Assembly: GCA_963753585.1 (NCBI GenBank)
Contig: CAVWCU010000002.1
Span: 272,965-336,964, forward strand
Direction of reading: 5' to 3'
Source of the DNA: VRUE01 sp963753585
GTDB taxonomy: Bacteria > Actinomycetota > Thermoleophilia > Solirubrobacterales > 70-9
Length of the DNA: 64,000 bases
Of the stretch, positions 55,595 through 63,480 are shown piece after piece. Each line of letters opens with the position of its first letter. Position 1 is the stretch's first letter. Made by a program: the position numbers and the translations under genes. Below the pieces are notes generated by a model, which saw nothing but the letters and a program-made list of their open reading frames with translations, was not told the DNA's origin and ran no database searches.

Positions 55595-56413
55595 GTGCAG
55601 TTCAGGGCGATTAGCTGGAATCTGTTCCACGGGCGGGATTTCCCGCCCGACCGGGCGCTCTTCACCTGGCGTTCGCGCCTGCTGCGGGTCGAGGAGCGGG
55701 GAGCGACGCACGTTCAGGTGAACCGGGATCTCAAGGCGGAGTTCGCTCAGGTGCTCGCCGCCGCCGAGTGGGACGTCGCCCTGCTGCAGGAGTGCCCGCC
55801 GCGCTTTGCCGCGTCCCTCGCGAGCGCCTGCGCCGCGGAGCCGCACCTCGTCCTCACCTCGCGCAACTCGCTCGGCGCCCTGCGCAGCCTCGCCGCCCGG
55901 ATCAACCCCGACCTGATCGCCTCCGGTGAGGGCGGCTCGAACCTGACCCTGGTCCGCGGCGGTGGGGCGCTGGGCGAGATCGTCGAGCGGCGCGAGCTCG
56001 CGATCCACGAAGGGAAGCCCGAGCGGCGCGCGATGGCCTTCACCCGAACCGCCTCCGGAGTCTGCGTTGCAAACCTGCACGCGACCAACGACCAGCCGGC
56101 TCTCGCCGTCGAGGACGTTCTGAGAGCGGCGCAGGCGAGCACCGAGTGGGCCGGCGAGGCGCCGCTGATCTTCGGCGGCGACCTCAACCTGCGACCCGGC
56201 GAGGATCCCGGTGTCTTCGACGTGCTGCGCGAACGGTTCCGCCTCGCGGGCCCGACCGGGCCTCGCGCGATCGATCACCTGCTCTCGCGGGGAGTGACGA
56301 GCGCCGATCCGCCGGCAGCCTGGCCGGCCGAGCGCCGGGAGCTGCCGCGAGGGGGCCTGGCGTTGCGCCTTTCCGACCACGCTCCCGTCCAGGCCGGCTT
56401 CGAGTGCGGGTAA
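55595..56413 (+). CDS. endonuclease/exonuclease/phosphatase (EEP) family protein
   Basis: A 272-residue metal-dependent phosphodiesterase fold protein. Motifs in order are ISWNLFHGRDFPPD near the start, VALLQECPPR with the metal-binding Glu, VANLHATND, FGGDLNLRPGED, IDHLLSRG and the closing LSDHAPVQ with the catalytic Asp-His. There is no signal peptide. Such proteins cleave DNA, phosphoinositides or other phosphodiesters, and the substrate is open. The GTG at 55595 is the predicted transcription start base itself. It is divergent from argF with 18 bases between start codons. Confidence 0.85.
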   Translation: MQFRAISWNLFHGRDFPPDRALFTWRSRLLRVEERGATHVQVNRDLKAEFAQVLAAAEWDVALLQECPPRFAASLASACAAEPHLVLTSRNSLGALRSLAARINPDLIASGEGGSNLTLVRGGGALGEIVERRELAIHEGKPERRAMAFTRTASGVCVANLHATNDQPALAVEDVLRAAQASTEWAGEAPLIFGGDLNLRPGEDPGVFDVLRERFRLAGPTGPRAIDHLLSRGVTSADPPAAWPAERRELPRGGLALRLSDHAPVQAGFECG

Positions 56414-56492
56414 ACCCGGATCACCGAAACCGGCAGGGATGAGATAGTCAACCGGGAAGACCCCCGGCAACCCCACCAGGAGGCAAGAGATC

Positions 56493-56939
56493 ATGGCCGC
56501 GAAAAAACAGACCACCGGCAAAGCGACGAAAAAACCCAAAGCCGGCGCGCGTGCCAAGAAAGCCCCGAAAAAAGCCGCGGCTAAGAAAGCCAAAGCCAAA
56601 ACTGCGAAGAAGACCGCGACCCGTGGCAACACGGCAACGGCGGGGCTCGACAAGAGCGTCGAGCAGTTCCGCGAGAGCCTCGAGCGCAGCGTCACCCTCA
56701 GCCGCGACCGGCTCCAGGAGGTCGTCGACGACGCGGTCAAACGCGGTCGCATGACCCGCGGCGACGCCGAGAAGATGCTCTCCGACCTGGTCAAAAAGGG
56801 ACGGCGGCAGACCGACTCGCTGCTGAAGGAGCTCGAACGACTGGTCAAACAGGCGCGCAAAGAGGTCGGCGGCCGCGCCGAGCCTGTGCGCAAGCAGGCC
56901 ACCCAGGCAGCTCGCCGCGCGCGCAAGAAACTTGGCTAG
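56493..56939 (+). CDS. histone H1-like / granule-associated Lys-Ala-rich protein
   Basis: A 148-residue basic protein. Residues 1-45 are a Lys/Ala/Pro-rich histone H1-like tail. Residues about 50-130 are a long amphipathic helix region (LDKSVEQFRESLERSVTLSR, AEKMLSDLVKKGRRQ) similar to the PhaF/PhaP-like or poly(hydroxyalkanoate) granule-associated fold. The end is basic again. It probably binds DNA or granules. AGGAGG lies 10 bases before the ATG at 56493, a strong conventional site. Lys codons are unusually rich in AAA in the tail. Its stop is directly followed by the next start. Confidence 0.75.
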   Translation: MAAKKQTTGKATKKPKAGARAKKAPKKAAAKKAKAKTAKKTATRGNTATAGLDKSVEQFRESLERSVTLSRDRLQEVVDDAVKRGRMTRGDAEKMLSDLVKKGRRQTDSLLKELERLVKQARKEVGGRAEPVRKQATQAARRARKKLG

Positions 56940-58295
56940 GTGAACCAGGCCACCGGTGAGATTCCGGCAGCTCGCCGGCACCGCGGAGAGCAGCTCGAGG
57001 TAGAGATCGACTCGCTTGCCTTCGGCGGGCGGGGAGTGGCGCGCTCGGAGGGACTCGTCGTCTTCGTCGCCGGCGCGCTGCCAGGTGACCGTGTGCGGGT
57101 CGAGATAACCAAGGCGAAGAAGCGCTTCGCCGAGGCACGCACGGTCGAGCTCCTGCGACCCGGTGCCGAGCGGATCGCCGACCGCTGCATCCACGACGGC
57201 GAGCCCTGCCCGGGGGCACCGTGGCAGGGTCTTGCTTACGAGCGGCAGCTGGCCTGCAAGCGCGACCAGGTGGACGAGGCGCTGCGTCGCATCGGCGGCC
57301 TCGACGGCTTCGAGCTGGAGGAGATCGAGCCGGCGGTCGAACAGTGGCGCTATCGCAACAAGCTCGAGTACTCCTTCGGCGAGCGCGACGGCGAGCCGAT
57401 CCTCGGCTTCCACGCCCGCGGCCGCTGGGACCTCGTCGTCGACGTCGAGGATTGTCTGCTCGCCTCCGAGCGGGGCAACGCGGCGCGCAACGCGGTCCGC
57501 GAGTGGGCGCGGCTGGAAGCGGTACCCGCCTACGACGGGGGCGAGCGGACCGGCGTCCTGCGCAACCTCATCGTGCGCGAGGGCTGGCGCACCGGGCAGC
57601 TCCAGACCCGGCTGGTGACCTCCGCCGCCCGCTTCCCGAAACCACCGGTCGACCTGCACACGGCGATCGAGGGCGACTCGGGCGGAACCGACGGCCCGAC
57701 CGGCGTGCTGGGCGAGGAGCGCCTGCGCGAGGAGCTCTGCGGCCTGCGCCTGGAGATGTCCCACGGTGCCTTCTTCCAGACCAACACCGAGATGGCCGAG
57801 CGCCTCTACGCGGTCGCCGCCGAGTACGCGGGCCTGAGCGGCAGCGAGCGGGTCTTCGACCTCTACTGCGGGATCGGCACGATCGGTTTGACGATGGCGG
57901 CGCGGGCAGGTGAGGTCTGGGGCCTGGAGATAGTCCCCGAGGCGATCGCCGACGCGGAGCGCAACGCCGAGCTGAACGAGATCGGGAACGCCCGCTTCAT
58001 GGCCGGCAGCGCCCGCACCGGCGTCCGCCCGCTGATCGAGAAGGCGGGCAAGCCCGACGTCCTCGTCATCGACCCGCCCCGCGCCGGCCTCTCGCAGAAG
58101 ATCGTGCGCCGGGTGCTCGAGTGCGAGGCGAGGAAGATCGTCTACGTCTCCTGCAACCCGACCACCCTGGCCCCCAACGCCGCCCAGATGGTCGAGGCCG
58201 GCTACACCCTGAAGCGGGTCAAGCCCGTCGACATGTTCCCGCAGACACCGCACATCGAGTGCGTGGCGCTGCTGGAGAAGAGCGCGCCGGGCTAG
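56940..58295 (+). CDS. 23S rRNA / tRNA uracil-C5 methyltransferase (RlmD/TrmA family)
   Basis: A 451-residue SAM-dependent RNA methyltransferase. An N-terminal TRAM/OB domain (IDSLAFGGRGVAR, VFVAGALPGDRVRVEI) is followed by a Cys region, then MSHGAFFQTNTEM, the SAM site FDLYCGIGTIGLTMA, PRAGLSQKIV, and the catalytic Cys in VYVSCNPTTLA. The usual 4Fe-4S motif reads CGGC in relatives, but here it is CPGA within CIHDGEPCPGAPW, so one ligand appears lost or moved. The GTG at 56940 immediately follows the stop of the histone-like gene. The target base (U1939 of 23S rRNA or U54 of tRNA) is not settled. Confidence 0.87.
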   Translation: MNQATGEIPAARRHRGEQLEVEIDSLAFGGRGVARSEGLVVFVAGALPGDRVRVEITKAKKRFAEARTVELLRPGAERIADRCIHDGEPCPGAPWQGLAYERQLACKRDQVDEALRRIGGLDGFELEEIEPAVEQWRYRNKLEYSFGERDGEPILGFHARGRWDLVVDVEDCLLASERGNAARNAVREWARLEAVPAYDGGERTGVLRNLIVREGWRTGQLQTRLVTSAARFPKPPVDLHTAIEGDSGGTDGPTGVLGEERLREELCGLRLEMSHGAFFQTNTEMAERLYAVAAEYAGLSGSERVFDLYCGIGTIGLTMAARAGEVWGLEIVPEAIADAERNAELNEIGNARFMAGSARTGVRPLIEKAGKPDVLVIDPPRAGLSQKIVRRVLECEARKIVYVSCNPTTLAPNAAQMVEAGYTLKRVKPVDMFPQTPHIECVALLEKSAPG

Positions 58296-58561
58296 AGGCT
58301 CGCGGCGACGATCAGCGTGGAGAGGCCGACGAAGCCCATCGCCATGCCCACCCCAATCGTGGTCAAGCGCTGGCTCATCGACGACACCTCACTTCTTAGG
58401 CCATCAATACCGGCCTCAATCCGCTCGAAACGCTTGTCAATCTGTTCGAAGCGCTTGTCGACTTGTTCGAAGCGTTCATCGACGTGCTTGAAGCCAAGGT
58501 CGACCTTTTCGTTCAGCCCATCGAGCCGATCGTCGGTCCATTCGCGTGCCATTGCCTCCAT
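58292..58561 (-). CDS. small coiled-coil tail-anchored protein
   Basis: An 89-residue protein (ATG 58561, or ATG 58552 beginning MAREWTDDRLDGLN). The middle is a repetitive coiled coil with seven-residue repeats based on (R/K)FE(Q/R)(V/I)D (RFEQVDKRFEQIDKRFERIE). The C-terminal 22 residues form one transmembrane helix (IGVGMAMGFVGLSTLIVAAS). Similar small proteins occur widely in actinobacteria with no known function. It converges on the methyltransferase gene and overlaps its end by 4 bases. Confidence 0.7.
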   Translation of the reverse strand: MEAMAREWTDDRLDGLNEKVDLGFKHVDERFEQVDKRFEQIDKRFERIEAGIDGLRSEVSSMSQRLTTIGVGMAMGFVGLSTLIVAASL

Positions 58562-58645
58562 GATGCCAGGCTAGTCTGAAATGTGTTGTCTGTGGTTGAG
58601 CTGGGATTAGAAAAGCGTCACGACTTTCGCGCAACACTCAGCCAA

Positions 58646-58651
58646 TAGGCT
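58646..58651 (+). promoter_or_regulatory. -10 element of the LLM oxidoreductase gene
   Basis: TAGGCT with 8 bases to the ATG at 58660 and no Shine-Dalgarno sequence. Confidence 0.5.
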
Positions 58652-58659
58652 TCCTCGCC

Positions 58660-59448
58660 ATGAGCGACGGGCAAGGCAGAGGGTTCGGAGTGGCCGCCGG
58701 GCTCGACCACGAGGTGGCCCGTCCGCTGGCCGAGCGTTGCGCCGAGCTCGGCTACGGCTCGATGTGGTCAAACGACCATCCCGGCGCCAAAGGGCTGGAG
58801 ACGCTGGCGGAGTTCGGCGCCGCGGCTCCCGGCCTCGACCTCGGCGTCGCCGTGATCGCGCTCGACCGCACCCCGCCGGAGACGATCGCCGCCGACGTCG
58901 AGCGACTCGGCCTCGACCCGGCCCGGCTCTGGCTCGGCGTGGGAGCCGGCTTCGCCGAGAAGCCCTTGACCCGGATGCGCGAGGCGCTCCCCGAGCTGCG
59001 CGAGCGCCTGCCCGGCGTCCGCCTCGTCCTCGCCGCGATGGGCCCGAAGATGTGCGCCCTCGCCGGCGCCTCCTACGACGGGGCCTTCTTCAACTGGATG
59101 ACCCCCGAGTTCGCCGCCGGTGCCCGCACCATGGTCGAGGCCGGCGCCAAGGAGGCCGGCCGCGAGACGCCCCCGGTCTTCGGCTATGTCCGCACCGCCG
59201 TCGGCCCCGACGCCTCCGGGCGCCTGGCCAAGGAGGAGTCCTTCTACCGCGACCTCCACGACGGCTACCGCAACCACTTCGCTCGCCTCGAAGAGCCCGA
59301 GGGCACGGTGGGAGTCGCCGCCGCCGATGCGGACTCCGCGCAAAAGGCCCTGGCCGCCTACACCGCCCTCGACACCGTCGTGGTCAGGGGCCTCGCCAGC
59401 GCCAAGGTCGAGGCGATGGCTGCGGTCGCCGAGGCGGCGGCACCCTGA
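58660..59448 (+). CDS. LLM-class flavin/F420-dependent oxidoreductase
   Basis: A 262-residue luciferase-like TIM-barrel protein. Family features are FGVAAGLDHEVARPLAERCA, YGSMWSNDHPG, LDLGVAVIALDRTPPETIAA, RLWLGVGAGF and VRLVLAAMGPKMCALAGASYDG. It is shorter than typical members, which have about 300-340 residues. Many actinobacterial LLM proteins use coenzyme F420; the cofactor here (F420 or FMN) cannot be decided by eye. It precedes the YqhA-family gene on the same strand by 36 bases, but that gene appears to have its own promoter. Confidence 0.82.
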   Translation: MSDGQGRGFGVAAGLDHEVARPLAERCAELGYGSMWSNDHPGAKGLETLAEFGAAAPGLDLGVAVIALDRTPPETIAADVERLGLDPARLWLGVGAGFAEKPLTRMREALPELRERLPGVRLVLAAMGPKMCALAGASYDGAFFNWMTPEFAAGARTMVEAGAKEAGRETPPVFGYVRTAVGPDASGRLAKEESFYRDLHDGYRNHFARLEEPEGTVGVAAADADSAQKALAAYTALDTVVVRGLASAKVEAMAAVAEAAAP

Positions 59449-59469
59449 AGTTCCGGGAGGTGCGGTGGC

Positions 59470-59475
59470 TAGGAT
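59470..59475 (+). promoter_or_regulatory. -10 element of the YqhA-family gene
   Basis: TAGGAT, 9 bases before ATC at 59485. The spacer GCGCCGCCC closely matches the leaderless promoters at 15073 and 36757, where ATG occupies this position. Its TAG is an in-frame stop, so translation cannot start upstream. Confidence 0.6.
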
Positions 59476-59484
59476 GCGCCGCCC

Positions 59485-60078
59485 ATCGCCGCCGAAGCTC
59501 ACATAGACAGGCCACTCGCGCGCACGGTCGGCAGCACGATCTTCATCAGCCGCTGGCTGCAGGCGCCCCTCTACCTGGGCCTGATCGCCGCCCAGGGCGT
59601 CTACGTCTGGCGCTTCATGCAGGAGCTCTGGCACCTGGTCGCCGACGCCGGGCACCTGAGCGAGAACGAGGTGATGCTGCTGGTCCTCGGCCTGGTCGAC
59701 GTGGTGATGATCGCCAACCTCCTGATCATGGTGATCATCGGCGGCTACGAGACCTTCGTCTCGCGGATCAACCTCAAGGACCACCCCGACCAGCCCGAGT
59801 GGCTCTCCCACGTCAACGCCAACGTGCTCAAGGTGAAGCTGGCGATGGCGATCGTCGGCATCTCCTCGATCCACCTGCTGCAGACCTTCATCAACGCCGC
59901 CAACACCTCCTCCGAGACGATGCTCTGGCAGACGATCATCCACCTCACCTTCGTCGTCTCGGCCGTCGCCCTCGCCCTGATCGACCGCTTCCTCTCCCCC
60001 AAGAACACCGCGGAAAAGGTGCTGGAGACCAACCACTCCGACGGCCCGGCCCCGGCTCCCGCTCGAACCTCTAGCTGA
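59485..60078 (+). CDS. YqhA/UPF0114-family membrane protein, apparent ATC start
   Basis: A protein of about 197 residues with four predicted helices. Family motifs are ISRWLQAPLYLGLI in the first helix, LGLVDVVMIANLLIMVIIGG followed by YETFVSRI, KVKLAMAIVGISSIHLLQTF and IIHLTFVVSAVALALIDRFL. The first helix, well conserved in the family, is encoded upstream of the only canonical start (ATG 59617). Between the in-frame TAG at 59470 and 59617 there is no ATG, GTG or TTG. The ATC at 59485 lies exactly where a leaderless start is expected. Function is unknown; the family may be a small transporter. Confidence 0.8.
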   Translation: MAAEAHIDRPLARTVGSTIFISRWLQAPLYLGLIAAQGVYVWRFMQELWHLVADAGHLSENEVMLLVLGLVDVVMIANLLIMVIIGGYETFVSRINLKDHPDQPEWLSHVNANVLKVKLAMAIVGISSIHLLQTFINAANTSSETMLWQTIIHLTFVVSAVALALIDRFLSPKNTAEKVLETNHSDGPAPAPARTSS

Positions 60079-60132
60079 GGGCGGCCGCTTACTGACGGTC
60101 GGCGCCGCACGGTACTCGCGCCGCACGTTTGA

Positions 60133-60229
60133 GCAAGAGGGGCGGGACGCCCTCGAACGGGCGGATACTCAAATCGCCGGCCTAATTAGGCCGGCGATTG
60201 TCCGGGCGAGGGTGTCCCGCCCCTCTTGC
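60133..60229. terminator. 97-base nested inverted repeat between convergent genes
   Basis: Outer 23-bp arms 60133-60155 and 60207-60229 match with one G-T pair. At the centre AATCGCCGGCCTAA is directly followed by its complement, a 28-base perfect palindrome. The structure ends 3 bases past the glycosylase stop (60233) and 55 bases past the YqhA stop. It is probably a strong bidirectional terminator, though it is far longer than needed. Confidence 0.75.
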
Positions 60230-60232
60230 CCC

Positions 60233-60895
60233 TCAGTACGGCGGCAAATCCTCGTACCAGTCGCCGAGCGTCTTGAAGGAGCGCCAGAAGCGTTGCTTGG
60301 CGTCCTCTTCGTCAAGCGAGTCGTCGATGTCGGGGGTGTAGAGGGCGTCGACGGTGGGGGTGAAGGCTTGGATCTCGCCCTCGCGCGGCTCGATCGTGCG
60401 GGAGAGGGGGACATCGAGGTCGTTGAGGACGCGCAGGGCCGGCTCGCCCATGACGACGACGATCTTCGGCTGCACGATCGCGATCTCCTCGACCACGCGG
60501 CGCACGCACTCGGGGGCAGCGAGGTCGGGCTCGGCGATCGGGCACTTGACGCAGAGGGTGCCGTAGACGACCAGGGGATCGATGCCGAGCCGCTTGAAGC
60601 TTTTCATCAGCGCGTTGCCGGCGCGGCCGTAGAAGGCGACGCCCTCTTCGATCTCCGCCGCAGCCGGGGCCTGCTTGAGCATGAAGACGTCGGCCTGGGG
60701 GTGGCCGGAGCCGAGCACCGGCATCAGCTTGCCGCGCGGGCAGTGCGGGCACTCCTGGAGCTCGTGGGTCAGCTGGTTGAGCTCGCGGATCGCGCGCTCC
60801 AGGTACTTCTCTCTGATCTCGTCGTCGGTCGCCGGCATGCTCGGCGCCTTCTTTGACGGGCCGGGCGCGGCTCCTTTCGCGCGGCCCGCCTGCAT
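60233..60895 (-). CDS. uracil-DNA glycosylase, family 4-like
   Basis: A 220-residue Fe-S DNA glycosylase-like protein. After a basic, Ala/Lys-rich 35-residue start, CPHCPRGKLMPVLGSGHPQ and CVKCPIAEPD supply Cys pairs placed like the 4Fe-4S ligands. The motif 1 region reads LKQAPAAAEIEEGVAFYGRA, where families 4 usually have GEAPGxxED. VVVMGEPALRVL follows, and the expected late His motif is not obvious (TVDALYTPDIDD). Activity may be altered. The ATG at 60895 shares its A with the stop of the PHP gene (TGATG), so the two are co-translated. Confidence 0.72.
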   Translation of the reverse strand: MQAGRAKGAAPGPSKKAPSMPATDDEIREKYLERAIRELNQLTHELQECPHCPRGKLMPVLGSGHPQADVFMLKQAPAAAEIEEGVAFYGRAGNALMKSFKRLGIDPLVVYGTLCVKCPIAEPDLAAPECVRRVVEEIAIVQPKIVVVMGEPALRVLNDLDVPLSRTIEPREGEIQAFTPTVDALYTPDIDDSLDEEDAKQRFWRSFKTLGDWYEDLPPY

Positions 60896-62178
60896 CAGCT
60901 CTTGCTCGCCGGCCGTCTTTTCCGCGGCTGCCCGCCCCGCACCGGCTTGGCGTTCGGGACGCGGCGTTTCGGCGCCTTCGGCCGCCCGGTCGTCTGCAGC
61001 AGCTTCAGCGTCTGCACGTAGACGAGGTTCTTGTGCTTGCGGGTGATGTCGGCGTCGCGCATCGCCTCGAGGAACTCCTGCCGGCCCGTCGAAGTCGTGG
61101 ATCCGCACCCGCACGCTGCCCAGCCCCTGGGCGACGTGGCTGTCGGAGCCGGCGCCGGGGACGATCCGGTACTTGCGGGCGAAGCGCTCGGCCTCCTCGT
61201 TGAAGGCGGTCAGCGCCACCCGCGGGTTGAAGACCTCGAGGATGTCGATCTCCTCGACGATGTCGAGCAGGTGCTCGTAGTCGGGCACCGAGTGGAAGCG
61301 GTCGAAGGGGTGCGGGACGTAGACGAGCCCGCCCTGCTCGCGGATCGCGGCGATCGTCTCCGCCATCGTCATCCCCTTCGGGATCTTCTCCTCGAGGAAG
61401 AGGCCGATCACCTCGCCCTGCTCGGCGGTCTTCACCTCCTCGGCGACGATCACCTTGATGTCGCCCATCTCGCTCGGCGATCCGGCGCGCCTCCAGCGCC
61501 CCGGAGACCTCGTTGTGGTCGGTGATCGCGATCGCCCCGAGGCCGCGGTCGCGGGCGGTCTGCAGCAGCACCTCGACCGGCGTCGCGCAGTCGGGCGAGT
61601 GGTCGGTGTGCATGTGCAGGTCGACCTCGATCAGCGGCCGCTCGGCGATGCGGCGCGCGCATCTCGGGGTCGCCGGCGGGGTCGTGGCGGCGGGCCGAGC
61701 AGGCGGCGGTAGATCGCCTCCAGCTCGGCGGCGACGCGCCCCCAGTCGCGGTCGACCCCGCCCGGCTCGATCAGCTCGTAGGAGGCGGGGAAGTAGCGCT
61801 CCAGCAGCCGGCCGGTCTCGGGCGTGGTCACGGTGCGGGCGTCGAGGCGGCCGAAGAAGATCTCGACCAGCGGCCGCGCGACCTGGGTCGAGAGCACCCG
61901 CTCCTGCGGCGCGTGGAAGGTGGCGACGTTGAGCGAGTAGGAGTGCCGCAGCGCCGCCGAGGAGACGCTGGGCGCGAAGGGCTCGTGGACGTGGACGATG
62001 TCCGACGGCGTCGCCGCGCAGCAGCTTTTTGACCGGGTCGCCGGCACCGGCGATCCGCGACCTCGTGGCCGCGCCGCTCCAGCTCCTCGGAGACGCGCTC
62101 GACGAACTCGTTGACCGGGTTCTCGGTGCCCCGCCGGTAGGGCGTGACCTGGGCGATCGAGAGCGGCTCGGCCGACAC
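60895..62178 (-). CDS. glycosyltransferase family 4 N-domain fused to a PHP-domain hydrolase, multiple frame shifts
   Basis: About 425 residues when joined across single-base insertions near 62060, 62025, 61690, 61665, 61480 and 61085. The GT4-like part is SIAQVTPYRRGTENPVNEFV, IVHVHEPFAPSVSSAALRH, ATFHAPQERVLSTQVARPLV and LIEPGGVD, then RVAAELEAIYRRLLG. The PHP domain follows: DLHMHTDHSPD, AITDHNEVSG, GLVYVPHPFDRF, NPRVALTAFNEEA and GAGSDSHVAQGLG, all metal-ligand motifs present. The C-terminus is basic. The GT part lacks about 60 residues of its N-domain and the whole C-terminal nucleotide-sugar domain. GTG 62178 follows TATGCT by 8 bases. It may relate to phosphatidylinositol mannosylation. 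Confidence 0.6.
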
Positions 62179-62186
62179 GGGGCAGC

Positions 62187-62192
62187 AGCATA
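62187..62192 (-). promoter_or_regulatory. -10 element of the GT-PHP gene
   Basis: TATGCT on the minus strand, with 8 bases to the GTG at 62178. Confidence 0.5.
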
Positions 62193-62224
62193 AGAGCCCG
62201 CGCAGGCTGGCGAGGCCGCCGAGC

Positions 62225-63400
62225 TCAGGCCTCGGCCTTCGCCTCGGCGGCCGGCTCCGACCGCCGCCTTGCCGCGCGCGTTGGCGGCGATGAACTCCTC
62301 GGTCTGCTCGCGCGCCTCGTCGTCGGGGCGCTGGCTGTGCGGCGACTTCATCAGGTAGCTGGAGGGACCGTCGAGCTGGCCGGCGATGCCGTTGTTGAGC
62401 GCCAGCTTGATCAGCCGCACCGCGTCGATGACGACGCCGGCCGAGTTCGGCGAGTCCCAGACCTCGAGCTTCAGCTCGACGTTGAGCGGCACGTCGCCGA
62501 AGGCTTTGCCCTCGAGGCGGATGTGCGCCCACTTGCGGTCGGTGAGCCAGGCGACGTAGTCGGAGGGGCCGACGTGGACGTCCTCGTCGGGCAGCTCGTG
62601 GCCCATGATCGAGGTGACCGCGTTGGTCTTGGAGATCTTCTTCGAGTCGAGCCGCTCGCGCTCGAGCATGTTGAAGAAGTCCATGTTGCCGCCGACGTTG
62701 AGCTGGCTGGTCCGCTCCAGGCGCACGCCGCGGTCGTGGAAGAGGCGGGCGAGCTGGCGGTGGACGATCGTCGCCCCGACCTGGGACTTGATGTCGTCGC
62801 CGATGATCGGCAGCCCGGCCTCCTTGAAGCGCTTGTCCCAGTAGTCCTCGCGGGCGATGAAGACGGGCAGGCAGTTGACGAAGCCGACGCCGGCCTTGAG
62901 CGCCTGCTCGACGTACCACTTGGTCGCGTCCTCGGAGCCGACCGGCAGGTAGCAGACGAGCACGTCGGCCTTGGTCTCTTTGAGGATGCCGACGATGTCG
63001 GCGGTTTCGCCCGGCGCTTTGGTGATCTTCTGCTTTGAGGTACTTGCCGAGGCCGTCGTGGGTCATCCCCCGCTCGACCTTGACGCCGAGCTTGGGCACG
63101 TCGGCGAACTTGATCGTGTCGTTCTGGCCCGACCAGATCGCCTCGGAGAGGTCCTTGCCGACCTTCTCGGAGTCGATGTCGAAGGCGGCGACGAACTCGA
63201 CGTCGCGGACGTGGTAGCCGCCCAGGTCGACGTGCATCAGGCCGGGCACTTCCTCGGCTGGGGTCGGCGTCCTTGTAGTACTGGACGCCCTGGATGAAGG
63301 AGTTGGCGCAGTTGCCGACGCCGACGATCGCGACGCGGACCTTCTCGTCCGTGCGGGCGGCGCCGTTGGTGCTGCCGTTTGCTCCGTTGCTCTCGCTCAT
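62225..63400 (-). CDS. ino1: inositol-3-phosphate synthase, three frame shifts
   Basis: About 390 residues when joined across single-base insertions near 63262, 63040 and 62262. It makes L-myo-inositol-1-phosphate from glucose-6-phosphate, the precursor of phosphatidylinositol and mycothiol. The NAD loop is VAIVGVGNCANSF near residue 24. Actinobacterial-type motifs follow: GLMHVDLGGYHVRDVEFVAA, VCYLPVGSEDATKWYVEQAL, GFVNCLPVFIA, GDDIKSQVGATIVHR, NVGGNMDFFNML and LNVELKLEVWDSPNSAG. The ATG at 63400 begins MSESNGANGS. Downstream lies GT-PHP; upstream is a phosphatidylinositol-type transferase, so the three form a lipid-linked inositol cluster. Confidence 0.9.
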
Positions 63401-63480
63401 GAAATTCGAAGTCCTTCCTCGATCGGGCTGGGTGGCAAAGCACACCCGGGCCGGGCTGGTTACAGGTCTGAGGCTGGCCG

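Noticed and set aside
54692..56926. Extension of argF to a 744-codon frame
   Set aside because: The extra 5' part is antisense to the EEP and histone-like genes and has no homology; argF starts at 55576.
56448..58253. 600-codon minus-strand frame opposite the RNA methyltransferase
   Set aside because: It is a mirror of a gene with full SAM and catalytic motifs.
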